A program made the translations under genes and the position numbers. The notes beneath the pieces are model-generated. The model was not told where the DNA came from. It was given only the letters and a program-made list of their open reading frames with translations, and made no database searches. From Algoriphagus aestuariicola (GTDB taxonomy: Bacteria; Bacteroidota; Bacteroidia; Cytophagales; Cyclobacteriaceae), in assembly GCF_017254835.1 (NCBI RefSeq), contig NZ_JAFKCW010000001.1, positions 992,001 to 1,056,000 of the forward strand: a stretch of 64,000 nucleotides of DNA, read 5' to 3'. Of the stretch, positions 53,398 through 62,039 are shown in pieces (the stretch's first letter is position 1; every line of letters starts with the position of its first letter).

Positions 53398-56007
53398 ATG
53401 AAATCCAGACCTCCCAAATGGGCAGACAATTTCCTTAGTTGGTATTGCAGGGAAGATCTCCTCGATGAGATTCAGGGCGATCTATACGAACTCTACGAAA
53501 GGGAGTCCAGGGGAAGCAAGAGGGCAGCCAACTGGCAGTTTGTGTGGAATGTGATTCGGTTTTTTAGGATCAAGAATATTAAAAAGAAAAAACCAGCGCC
53601 CGATACCAACTTAGTTACTGCAGCTATGCTGATGAACAACCTACTTGTCTTTATCAGGAATTTCCGAAGGAATCCTGGACATTCCATACTTTCTCTTTTT
53701 GGCCTTTCCATTGCATTTGCCTGTACTTTTTTGATAGCCTTATGGGTGATCAATGAATTCTCTTTTGATCGGTTCCATCAAGACTCTGATAGGCTTTATA
53801 AAGTAATATCCCATGTGGATGCAAACAGTTCGATTCAGACTGAATTTGTAGCAGGATTTAACATCAATACAGAAAGCATCCCGGAAGTAGAGGAGGCGAC
53901 CCATATATCTACGGGCAGCAGGTGGCCCCATGAACTATGCTTCTGGCCTGAAAACGAAACTGGTGATTGCGTCTATTTCAATGGCGTATATGCTAGCCCT
54001 AGTCTATTCAGTACATTTTCTTTTCCAATTATCAGCGGAGATCCAGATCCGCTAAAAGATGTTGCCCAGATTGCCATCTCGGAGTCCATGGCTAAAACTT
54101 TATATGGCGAGGAGAGTCCATTGGGTAAAATCATTAAGATTGACGGCACAAAAGAGGTTGCTGTTGCCGCTATCTTTCAGGATATCCCATCCCAGTCTTC
54201 CATTACTTTCGATTTTGCCCTTCCGTTCTCTATTCTAAAGAGGCAGTGGGGAATCGATGACAATGCCCTACAATCCCAATTTTTCAATGTTTACCTTAAA
54301 ACATCCACTCAGATGCCTGCAGGGCAACTTTCAGAGAAGCTCAATCAACCCACAGTGATAGGGGAAGAGTATCTGGCCAATAAAATTACCTACGAGGCAG
54401 TACCATTGACCGATTGGCACCTGAACAATTCCTATGAAAACGGAAAGTCTGCCGGTGGAAGAATTGAATATGTCAGGCTATTCATCCTGATCGCCATGTT
54501 TGTATTGGCGATGGCGGTCATCAATTTTGTGAATCTGTCCACAGCAAAAGCAACACTCAGAGCCAAAGAGATTGGAGTGAGAAAAGCCATAGGTGCGGTG
54601 AAAAGCAGTCTGGTGGTTCAGTTTATGAGTGAATCTTTTATGATGGTGATAGCCGCCTTTTTATTGGGGCTGGGATGGACTATCCTAATCTTACCAACAT
54701 TCAATACGATCATAGATGACCATGTAACACTTTCTCTTATCGGAGGAATGAATATCGTTTACCTCCTGATTTTCTTGGTTACTGTTGCTGTCCTTGCGGG
54801 AATATATCCTTCTGCAGTTCTTTCTTCCTTTCAATCATCTGAAATAATGAAGGGGTTGAAAAATACTGGCGGATCGCTGAATATCCGCAAAGTGCTCATG
54901 GCCGTTCAGCTTTGCCTATCTCTGGGAATCATCTTGTTTAGCACAGTGATTTATTTCCAACTGGATTTTATCAAGGCAAAAAATCTTGGTTTTGACAAGG
55001 AAAATATGATCAGGGTTGAGCCAACTTATAACCTTCTGAAAACATATGATGCGTTCAAAACTGAGGCACTTAAAAGTGGGGTCATCACGAATATGACTGT
55101 CACCAACGCCAACCCCATGGTGATTGGAAGCAATACCATTGCGGTCGACTGGCAAGGAAAATCACCTGATTCCCAAATCAGCTTCCAGACTATAGGTACT
55201 ATCCACAATTTCCCGGAAATGTTTGGCTTGGAAATTCAGGAGGGGAGGGACTTTCTGCCAGTTCAACAGACGAAAGATTCTCTTGCTTCAGAGGCATTGA
55301 TTTCGAAAACGGCAGTTGCTTTTTTCGGTTTTGAAAATCCCATCGGACAAAAAATCAGGATTCATGATTACCTGGATTGTGAGATTGTAGGCGTAGTGAA
55401 TGATTTTCATACCAGCTCCCTGAAAGAGTCCATGCAACCTGTGATCATCTATAGAAATGTAATCACCCAACTTTCCGGGATCTATGTCAAATATAAACCC
55501 GGAGAAGCAGAGGCAGCTTTGAAAGCCATTGCGAAGTCTTATGAAACTTTTGAGCCCAACACCACCATAAAGTACTGGTTTCAGGACGAGACTTTTGATA
55601 GTCTCTACAAAACGGAGACGATTGCGTCTAAACTGGTTTTGGCTTTTTCAGGAATCTCTATCCTGATAGCAATCATTGGGATTGTTGGATTGGCCACTTT
55701 CAATACGATGAGAAAGACCAAGGAAATCGGTGTGAGAAGAGTCTTTGGTGCTTCTCACTCTGAATCCCTTCTGGTACTCCTGAAAGAATTTGTTTGGGTA
55801 TCCCTGCTGGCTATAGTCGTGGCAGTGCCGTTGGCTTGGTTTGCTTCGCAAAAGTGGCTGAATACCTATGCTTATAGAACAGCAATGCCCTGGATGGCTT
55901 TTCTGCTGATTAGCGCATTGGCAGTAGTATTGATCGTAGGAATCATTTGGATTCAAGGCCAAAAAACCATCGCCACAAACCCGACCAAGTCACTACGTTC
56001 TGAATAG
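53398..56007 (+). CDS. FtsX/MacB-type ABC transporter permease with N-terminal prefix domain
   Basis: An 869-residue inner-membrane protein. An N-terminal cytoplasmic prefix (PKWADNFLSWYCREDLLDEIQGDLYELYE, up to about residue 65) matches the permease-prefix type found in PadR-linked Bacteroidota transporters. Then come two MacB/FtsX halves: a helix near 95-118, a periplasmic MacB_PCD-like domain, three helices with ATLRAKEIGVRKAIGA, a second periplasmic domain and three helices with NTMRKTKEIGVRRVFGASH. The ATPase is not encoded next to it. Such proteins handle lipoproteins, lipids or toxic compounds. Confidence 0.9.
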   Translation: MKSRPPKWADNFLSWYCREDLLDEIQGDLYELYERESRGSKRAANWQFVWNVIRFFRIKNIKKKKPAPDTNLVTAAMLMNNLLVFIRNFRRNPGHSILSLFGLSIAFACTFLIALWVINEFSFDRFHQDSDRLYKVISHVDANSSIQTEFVAGFNINTESIPEVEEATHISTGSRWPHELCFWPENETGDCVYFNGVYASPSLFSTFSFPIISGDPDPLKDVAQIAISESMAKTLYGEESPLGKIIKIDGTKEVAVAAIFQDIPSQSSITFDFALPFSILKRQWGIDDNALQSQFFNVYLKTSTQMPAGQLSEKLNQPTVIGEEYLANKITYEAVPLTDWHLNNSYENGKSAGGRIEYVRLFILIAMFVLAMAVINFVNLSTAKATLRAKEIGVRKAIGAVKSSLVVQFMSESFMMVIAAFLLGLGWTILILPTFNTIIDDHVTLSLIGGMNIVYLLIFLVTVAVLAGIYPSAVLSSFQSSEIMKGLKNTGGSLNIRKVLMAVQLCLSLGIILFSTVIYFQLDFIKAKNLGFDKENMIRVEPTYNLLKTYDAFKTEALKSGVITNMTVTNANPMVIGSNTIAVDWQGKSPDSQISFQTIGTIHNFPEMFGLEIQEGRDFLPVQQTKDSLASEALISKTAVAFFGFENPIGQKIRIHDYLDCEIVGVVNDFHTSSLKESMQPVIIYRNVITQLSGIYVKYKPGEAEAALKAIAKSYETFEPNTTIKYWFQDETFDSLYKTETIASKLVLAFSGISILIAIIGIVGLATFNTMRKTKEIGVRRVFGASHSESLLVLLKEFVWVSLLAIVVAVPLAWFASQKWLNTYAYRTAMPWMAFLLISALAVVLIVGIIWIQGQKTIATNPTKSLRSE

Positions 56008-56090
56008 CTTGGATATTAAATGGATTAATGAAGGTGTTTGCGCAATTTCAGGATTGAATAATTTGAATCGCTTAAAATTACATTTCTGCC

Positions 56091-56139
56091 TCGTACACTT
56101 CGTACGGTACGAGGGGTACGAGCCATACGAAGTGTACGA
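56091..56139. repeat. perfect 14-bp inverted repeat with 21-base spacer
   Basis: TCGTACACTTCGTA at 56091-56104 is the exact reverse complement of TACGAAGTGTACGA at 56126-56139. The spacer contains a short direct repeat, GGTACGAG then GGGTACGAG. It sits between the convergent ABC permease and amidohydrolase genes. It has no T run, so it is not a typical intrinsic terminator; it could be a recombination or protein-binding site, or a mobile palindrome. Confidence 0.6.
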
Positions 56140-56180
56140 ATCCAGGAATGTTTTTTCCAAAGAATTCAAACACTCACTTG

Positions 56181-56217
56181 TGTAAGCTCCCCCGAAAATT
56201 GGGCTTAGTCAAAAGTT
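56181..56217 (+). mobile_element. insertion-sequence-like terminus (copy B)
   Basis: This reads TGTAAGCTCCCCCGAAAATT then GGGCTTAGTCAAAAGTT and is the inverted counterpart of 51009-51044. The TGTA ends of the two copies face each other, so each looks like the end of a separate element whose body lies outside the 51045-56180 segment. The stretch right of it (to 56332) shows no readable transposase. Confidence 0.5.
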
Positions 56218-56332
56218 GAATTAAAAGTATCCCTCCGACGAACTGCATCTTGGTGTGCTTTGCTAGTAATTCATTTCTTCGCCAAAATTGGGGACGACGG
56301 GCGGTGTACTGGATTTCTGTCTCTGGTGGAAT

Positions 56333-57667
56333 TCAATTTCCAGACTTGTTTTTGACTAGTTTTCCATCTTTCATGATCACGTGGAAATTGTCCTCCGGCT
56401 CGGCCAATATCGACAAATCGACCAACGGATCCCCGTTTACCAAAATCAGGTCGGCCAAAGCCCCTTCCTCTATCGTTCCCAGTTTTCCCGGATAGGGGCT
56501 TCTCAGCCCGGAAAGTTGCAGAAGTTCGGCATTGTCGTGGGTGATCATCTTGAGGATTTCCGCATTGCCAAACCATTGCTGAAGGCGAAGGATGTAGCGG
56601 TTTTGCTGCTCGTTGAGTTCGGGCTCAAAGAGGAAATCCGTTCCCCAGGCAAGCTTTACCCGGTGTTTTTTGGCCATATCCCAGATTCTTTCCTGGCCTT
56701 CCAAAACCGGTTTTCGCTTTTCCCTTCGAAGTGGGTCCATATTGGGAGTATCGGCCACGAGATTTTGCAGGCTGAGCCATACGCCTTTTCTGCGCATGAG
56801 CTTGAGCGTCTTTGGGTCCAAAAGCTGACCGTGTTCAATGCATTTTACACCCGCTTCTATTGCTCTCTGTACGGATCTCGGGGTATAAGCGTGTACCATC
56901 ACGTAAGTACCCCAATCCTCCGCCGCCTGCACCGCGGCCCTCATTTCGTCCAAAGTATACTGCGTGACATCAAGCGGATCATAGGCGGAGGAGGTACCGC
57001 CGCCAGCCATCAGCTTGATTTGGCTTGCCCCATAGCGGAGATTTTCGCGTGTCGCCGTCAATACCTCGTCCCTGCCGTCGGCAATAAAGGTGGCATGGTA
57101 TAGCTCGGCCCTGCTCGGCAGGCCGAAAAAGCGCCGTGAGCGTTCTTCGGGAGTCCTAAAATCACCGTGTCCACCTGTTTGGCTGATCGTAGCCCCCGAT
57201 GGCCAAATCCTGGGTCCGGACACGCTGCCTTTGTCTATCGCAGCTTTCAACGGGAAGATTGGACCACCCGCATCCCTTACGCTGGTAAATCCCCTCATCA
57301 GCATTTGTTCCGACCCGGCTGCGGCTTTTTCCAATATCAGCTGCTCGGTCAAATCGGGGGACAGCATATCCTGCATGGAAAGGGAACCGAACACAAGATG
57401 GACATGCACGTCAATAAGTCCCGGAATGAGCGTTTTGCCGTCTCCGCGGATAACCTGGGTGCCGTCTTGATTTTCGATGGGAAATGCCGTAATGGCTTTG
57501 ATGACGTTTCCCTTGACCAAAACGTTTACTGGTTCGGATAGCCTTGGACTTTTTCCGTCAAAAACCCTGACATTCTCAAAAATCACGGAGGCACTGTCTG
57601 TCTGCGCGAAGGAAAGCCTGGTGCAGAGTACCGCCAAGAAAAGCGAAAAAGGCATTCGTATATTCAT
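56333..57667 (-). CDS. exported amidohydrolase-family metal-dependent hydrolase
   Basis: This 444-residue enzyme has a signal peptide (to about residue 22, LSFAQ). The metal-binding His88 and His90 lie in LIPGLIDVHVHLV; later ligands are visible in MVHAYTPRSV and KCIEHGQLL, and the catalytic Asp is in LAWGTDFLF. It resembles imidazolonepropionase/prolidase-type amidohydrolases, which cleave amide or lactam bonds; the substrate is unknown. It starts two bases after the small membrane protein gene on the same strand, so the two form an operon. Confidence 0.88.
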   Translation of the reverse strand: MNIRMPFSLFLAVLCTRLSFAQTDSASVIFENVRVFDGKSPRLSEPVNVLVKGNVIKAITAFPIENQDGTQVIRGDGKTLIPGLIDVHVHLVFGSLSMQDMLSPDLTEQLILEKAAAGSEQMLMRGFTSVRDAGGPIFPLKAAIDKGSVSGPRIWPSGATISQTGGHGDFRTPEERSRRFFGLPSRAELYHATFIADGRDEVLTATRENLRYGASQIKLMAGGGTSSAYDPLDVTQYTLDEMRAAVQAAEDWGTYVMVHAYTPRSVQRAIEAGVKCIEHGQLLDPKTLKLMRRKGVWLSLQNLVADTPNMDPLRREKRKPVLEGQERIWDMAKKHRVKLAWGTDFLFEPELNEQQNRYILRLQQWFGNAEILKMITHDNAELLQLSGLRSPYPGKLGTIEEGALADLILVNGDPLVDLSILAEPEDNFHVIMKDGKLVKNKSGN

Positions 57668-57669
57668 CG

Positions 57670-57990
57670 TTAGGGGATCATTAACGTGTAGGTCATTCTC
57701 ACCAGCGCTCCCAAAAAGGAAAAGATGCCCCCTGCCAGAACGTAGTTCAGGGTTCTTGTGTAGTAGCGATCGGCGTGCTCCCTATCGTACCTATTGTCAA
57801 GGATACGGTAGAGCGACACGACAAGCAGCACGATTCCTATCAGGGTCGCGACCAAGATGGATATCGAAAAAAGCCCTCCCTTTTTGTCCTGCCTGACCAG
57901 GTCTGTGGCAAAATTCAGGACAAAGCCAAGAATGATCCCCGACGCGGTGACCAAAGGCTGTCGAAAATTGAAATTCTGGTCTCTTTCCAT
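57670..57990 (-). CDS. small three-helix membrane protein
   Basis: This 106-residue protein has three membrane segments: LVTASGIILGFVLNFATDLV, FSISILVATLIGIVLLVVSL and LNYVLAGGIFSFLGALVRMTY. A charged loop (YRILDNRYDREHADRYYTR) lies between the second and third. It looks like short uncharacterised membrane proteins of Bacteroidota; I do not recognise a named family. It begins an operon with the amidohydrolase (gap of two bases). Confidence 0.7.
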   Translation of the reverse strand: MERDQNFNFRQPLVTASGIILGFVLNFATDLVRQDKKGGLFSISILVATLIGIVLLVVSLYRILDNRYDREHADRYYTRTLNYVLAGGIFSFLGALVRMTYTLMIP

Positions 57991-58252
57991 TTTCCAAAAT
58001 ATGGTGGATGCCCATCGGGACTGTCGCTATTCCTTGTCGGGCAAACTTGGTCCAAGTCTTAAAAAAGTGGAATATACAGTTTTTTTTTCAGTCAGTTTTG
58101 ATTTCTGGGGAAAAGAAGCAGTCCCCGAGTTCCGAGGACGGGGGGGGAGTTAAGTCCCGAATTTTCAATGGGTGTTGGAACTGGGGGCGAACCCTGTGGC
58201 GATTTTATTGTGTATATTCCGAATCAGAAGTAGTTGATAAATTAGAAAATCC

Positions 58253-59674
58253 ATGTGTAAGTTTTTTGCTATTGTAGGTGTGGCCCTGATGTTTTTTTCA
58301 TGCGCCACCGAGACACAGTCCTTGATTACGGCCGATAGTGATGAGGCTGAAAGGATCGCAAAGGAAGCCTATGTCTTTTCCTATCCCCTGTTGATGGGGT
58401 ACCAAGCGCAGTACTACACCGCAATGCCCCAAAGCCCGGGTTATCGCGGACCACTAAACCAGGTTTCCAACGATACCATCCCAGCAGACGATACTCGGAA
58501 GGATGTGGTCACCATGAACGGAGACACGCCTTATTCGGCATTCGGTCTCGATTTAAGGGCCGAGCCCATGGTTCTATCGGTTCCCGAAATTAGCGATCGG
58601 TACTACGTGTTTCAGTGTGTTGACCTCTTTACACACAATTTTGCCTACATCGGCACCCGTAGCACGGGAACGGAACCCGGGAATTACCTCTTTGTGGGGC
58701 CGGGATATCAGGGCGAAATTCCAGACGGAATGTTCTCGGGAATATTTCACAGCGAAAGCCAGTTCATCACCATCATAGGGAGGACGCAGCTCAAGGGGAA
58801 AGATGACCTTCCCAAGGTGCTGCAGATACAAAAAGGATACAAGCTCCAGACCCTGAGTGAATTCAACGGGAAAGAGCCCGTACCCGTACCCAAAATCGAC
58901 TGGGTTCCGCTGGACCCCAAGGAGTTTTTGGACGCCAGGTTTATCAAATACGTCAATTTTTACCTGACTATGGTAAAGCCCTATAACCCAGAGGACCTTG
59001 CGGCACTTCAGCGGTTTGAAAAGATCGGTATTTCTGCAGGGGCGGAGTTTGATTCCTCCAGGTACAGCCCAGAAGTTCTTGCCGCCATCGATAGGGGAGT
59101 CAAAGCGGGGATTTCGGAAATACAGAATAAAGCCGAGAATATCTCCCAACGGGTAAATGGCTGGAATATGATGGACGCTTTTGGACCTAGGGAATTTTAC
59201 AAGGGCGACTGGCTCCTGCGTGCCGCAGCGGTCATGGTGGGTATTTATGCAAACGACAAAGCCGAGGCCTTCTATCCAATCGCCTATGTGGATGCGGATG
59301 GGGAAACCCTGGACGGGAGCAAGCATCGCTACAAGGTCCGGTTCACCAAAGACAAGATGCCTCCGGCGAAATATTTCTGGTCCCTTACGATGTACAACAA
59401 ACAAGCAGACGGGGTAGCGGGGTATATGGTCAAAAACCCGATCAACCGATTTTTGATCAATTCGACTACCGAGGGACTGGTGTACGACCGGGAAGGTGGG
59501 CTTACCGTTTACATTCAGCCAAATGAACCTGCTGATTTAAACGAGCAAGCCAACTGGCTGCCAGCGCCAAGCGAGCCATTTTATCTGGTTTTGAGGGTCT
59601 ACGGCCCGGAACAGGCAGCCCTGGATGGATCTTGGGAGCCTCCTGCGATCGAGAAAAACGGAAAATCGGAATAA
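58253..59674 (+). CDS. DUF1254/DUF1214 lipoprotein
   Basis: This 473-residue lipoprotein has lipobox Cys17 (LMFFSC), then a DUF1254 domain at about 30-160 (AERIAKEAYVFSYPLLMGY, VVTMNGDTPYSAFGLDLRAEPMVLSVPEI, YYVFQCVDLFTHNFAYIGTR) and a C-terminal DUF1214 domain (VRFTKDKMPPAKYFWSLTMYN, NPINRFLINSTTEGLVYDREGGLTVYIQPNEP). The family is widespread and exported but its activity is not firmly known. It is a single-gene unit divergent from the amidohydrolase operon, with 262 bases between. Confidence 0.9.
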   Translation: MCKFFAIVGVALMFFSCATETQSLITADSDEAERIAKEAYVFSYPLLMGYQAQYYTAMPQSPGYRGPLNQVSNDTIPADDTRKDVVTMNGDTPYSAFGLDLRAEPMVLSVPEISDRYYVFQCVDLFTHNFAYIGTRSTGTEPGNYLFVGPGYQGEIPDGMFSGIFHSESQFITIIGRTQLKGKDDLPKVLQIQKGYKLQTLSEFNGKEPVPVPKIDWVPLDPKEFLDARFIKYVNFYLTMVKPYNPEDLAALQRFEKIGISAGAEFDSSRYSPEVLAAIDRGVKAGISEIQNKAENISQRVNGWNMMDAFGPREFYKGDWLLRAAAVMVGIYANDKAEAFYPIAYVDADGETLDGSKHRYKVRFTKDKMPPAKYFWSLTMYNKQADGVAGYMVKNPINRFLINSTTEGLVYDREGGLTVYIQPNEPADLNEQANWLPAPSEPFYLVLRVYGPEQAALDGSWEPPAIEKNGKSE

Positions 59675-60241
59675 CTGGATTGGGCATCAAGCCTGGTTTC
59701 CCGCTGGCTTTTAGAGATGGTCGGATGTTTGTCGCTCCAGGCGTTTTCTTGAACTAAAGGGCTTGTTTTCCGTCATTGACAAGGATTTGTTTATGGGCTG
59801 AAAGTCCCTTCCAACCTATTTCTTGGGCAATTTTCGTGTTTGGGTGTATGTTGTCAAAAGAATTGGAATTTCGAGCTTAACATATTTGGCCTTTTTTTGT
59901 TTCATCTCTGGAAGCCAACAATTGCTTTTTCCAATCGCCTACGTTTTGGGCGCGGGGTTGAAAGCCAATGGAATTCCTGCCAGCATCACCCAAAAATACA
60001 GGTATAAGCGATTTGTTCCGAGTAATTGGCCATCTTCAGAAGGTTGCCGTTTTTACGGAATTATGGCTTGGTATAATCCTAAAGAAAAGAATGTTTAGTG
60101 GAGAATGGCATTGATCAAAAGGTATGGTCAAAAAGGTTTGCCTATGGGCAGAAAATGCGAATAGAAATACGGGTGGGCTTCATTGTAACCGCAGAATTGA
60201 TTTCTACACCCATTGCAGGAGTGGCATAAAAAAAGTCGAAA
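59675..60241. other. intergenic region, no gene seen
   Basis: A 567-base stretch with only short, non-initiating frames. One 91-codon frame from 59823 begins at TTG, has no ribosome binding site and has a composition unlike neighbouring genes, so it is not credited. Confidence 0.4.
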
Positions 60242-60811
60242 ATGAAGGATTTTAGTTGGTTGGAGACAAACCGTACCATCATGAGGAAGCTCACTTTTAG
60301 AGATGCGGAGGATTTCTATACCCTGAATTTGGATCAAGACGTCATTAGATTCACTGGGGACAAACCATTTGAAAGCGTGGAGGCTGCCAGGGATTTTCTC
60401 GACGCGTATGGGCAGTACAAAAGTTTTGGTGTTGGACGCCTTGCCGTGGTTGAAAAGGCAAACTTGAGATTTTTGGGCTGGTGCGGACTCGCGTATCGTC
60501 CTGAGTTGGATGAATACGATATTGGTTTTAGGTTTTACAGGCGATACTGGAATAGGGGATTTGCCACGGAAACCGCCGGAAAATGCCTCGAATTTGGATT
60601 TCAGGAATTGGGGATTCAAAAAGTCGTCGGAAGAGTCATGGAGAAAAATGGGGCTTCGATCAGAGTCCTGGAGAAAATCGGAATGGACTTTAAGGACAGG
60701 TGTGACTTTGATGGAAATCCCGGCTTACTCTACGAAATCTTCAGCAATGGCCTATCAGGTGGCAAGGGGACTATCAGTCCCCTAAAGGCGGCCCCTTCGA
60801 GGTTCTTGTAA
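60242..60811 (+). CDS. GNAT-family (RimJ/RimL-type) N-acetyltransferase
   Basis: A 189-residue acetyltransferase of the RimJ/RimL branch: WLETNRTIMRKLTFRDAEDFYTLN at the start, then FLGWCGLAYRPELDEYDIGFRFYRRYWNRGFATETAGKCLEFGF with the acetyl-CoA loop (RRYWNRGFATE), and KVVGRVMEKNGASIRVLEKIGM. It would move acetyl from acetyl-CoA to an amine of a protein or small molecule. The last 16 residues (KGTISPLKAAPSRFL) extend beyond the family norm. Confidence 0.88.
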   Translation: MKDFSWLETNRTIMRKLTFRDAEDFYTLNLDQDVIRFTGDKPFESVEAARDFLDAYGQYKSFGVGRLAVVEKANLRFLGWCGLAYRPELDEYDIGFRFYRRYWNRGFATETAGKCLEFGFQELGIQKVVGRVMEKNGASIRVLEKIGMDFKDRCDFDGNPGLLYEIFSNGLSGGKGTISPLKAAPSRFL

Positions 60812-61041
60812 TTCACTGCCACTTTTGAAACCTGAACGAAGCAAAAGTCTTTCCCTCGGCATGGAATGTAAAAAGACTGGGGCCAATCTAAAAGACCTTG
60901 ATCGAATGGAGGAATCTCCCAAGGATGGATCACTGCTCCATTGATGCGTTTGCGAAGTCATTTGTCACTTGTACAAGCTCCCGGCAGCTGCTGTCCAAGG
61001 TTGCGGCATCACTCAGTTAGCCCTCCAATCCATCTACCCAA

Positions 61042-61293
61042 TCATACCTCATCAAAAATCCGCATCGCCAGAAGTCCGTTTCCCACGGCTCCGCCTGCTC
61101 GGATAGCGGAGGCTATGAACACGGTTTCGGCAACTTCCTCCTTGGTGGCACCGGCCTTTTTTGCGTTTTGGATATGGGATTCCATGCAATAGGCACATTG
61201 TGTGGTCAATGCCACGGCAATGGACATCAGTTCCCTGTATTTGACGGGTATCAGGCCATCTGTGCGTTCGGCGGTGTGTTTTAGCTGCCGACT
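61042..61293 (-). pseudogene. carboxymuconolactone decarboxylase/AhpD-like gene, N terminus damaged
   Basis: The minus-strand frame ends MSIAVALTTQCAYCMESHIQ then NAKKAGATKEEVAETVFIASAIRAGGAVG, the AhpD/CMD core with redox motif CxxCxxxH (CAYCMESH). Upstream the same frame continues through ERTDGLIPVKYREL without any ATG, GTG or TTG, so a full-length start is missing; only a 61-residue form from ATG 61227 is possible. The gene looks truncated or recently frameshifted. CMD proteins act as thiol peroxidases or decarboxylases. Confidence 0.6.
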
Positions 61294-61328
61294 CTCTTGG
61301 TGCAGATTCCAGTAGTTCTTTGGTGTAG

Positions 61329-61829
61329 GTTCGGTCTTTTGGGTTTGATGATTGGAAGGATGCTTTCCGGGCGGAGTATTCCAAAGAAGTATTTAAGATG
61401 AGCCTGAAAGAACTGGAGGGATTTCCGCACTATGCCTGCGTGTATTTTGATGAACAAGAGGAAGATATGACCCTCAGCGCCATGACCGACTTTGGGTACG
61501 ACAACTTGGTCAAGGAACTGGTCAGCATGGGAATTGACGCTCCAACCGAGCCGGACATTCGCTTGCATATCTCCATGAAATCAGCCATCCGCGAAATAAC
61601 CGGATGAGATCCCGAGTTGCTCCCTTTCGAAAGCTATTTCGGCCAGGAACCTGTTGAGGATAAAAACAGTCCGGAGCTGGATGCGTTGAATGCGTTTTTG
61701 GCAGAGCTGATGCCCGCGATCAACTCCAAAGCAGAAGTCGATCTGGATGAATTGATCCGTAAAACGGGGGCAGACCCCGTTGCGGCGAGGGCGATTAATG
61801 GGGATTTGATGAGAAAATTGAATAGATGA
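61329..61829 (+). pseudogene. unidentified gene interrupted by in-frame TGA
   Basis: One frame runs in phase from about 61329 (FGFDDWKDAFRAEYSKEVF, then MSLKELEGFPHY at 61398) to TGA at 61605-61607, and then, still in phase, from GAT 61608 (DPELLPFESYFGQEPVEDK) to a stop at 61827-61829. Composition on both sides is gene-like. No start lies between the two parts except a weak TTG at 61617, and no initiation codon is seen before 61329 after the in-frame TAG at 61326. I do not recognise the family. Confidence 0.5.
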
Positions 61830-62039
61830 AGGTGACAAGTGACAAAGTGGCTCCGTTTCCTGAGCATGTCAAGGCTGCCCAGCTATTGTCTAATTAACCA
61901 TCCAATAACCACTTTCCCCAAAACGCTTTAATCTCCAACAAACAGGCTTCGAGGGGTATTTTTTCAGCTTCACTTATTTTTTTTTTCCGAATCTAAGGCC
62001 TGACTTCAATTTGGTGGCATCAAACATTTCCATGGAAAG

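Noticed and set aside
56091-56139. Intrinsic terminator
   Set aside because: No T run on either strand directly after the stem.
59823-60098. 91-codon frame before the GNAT gene
   Set aside because: Starts at TTG without a ribosome binding site; no domain and atypical composition.
61605-61607. TGA as selenocysteine codon
   Set aside because: No SECIS-like hairpin was noticed after it and selenoproteins are rare in this group; decay or error is simpler.
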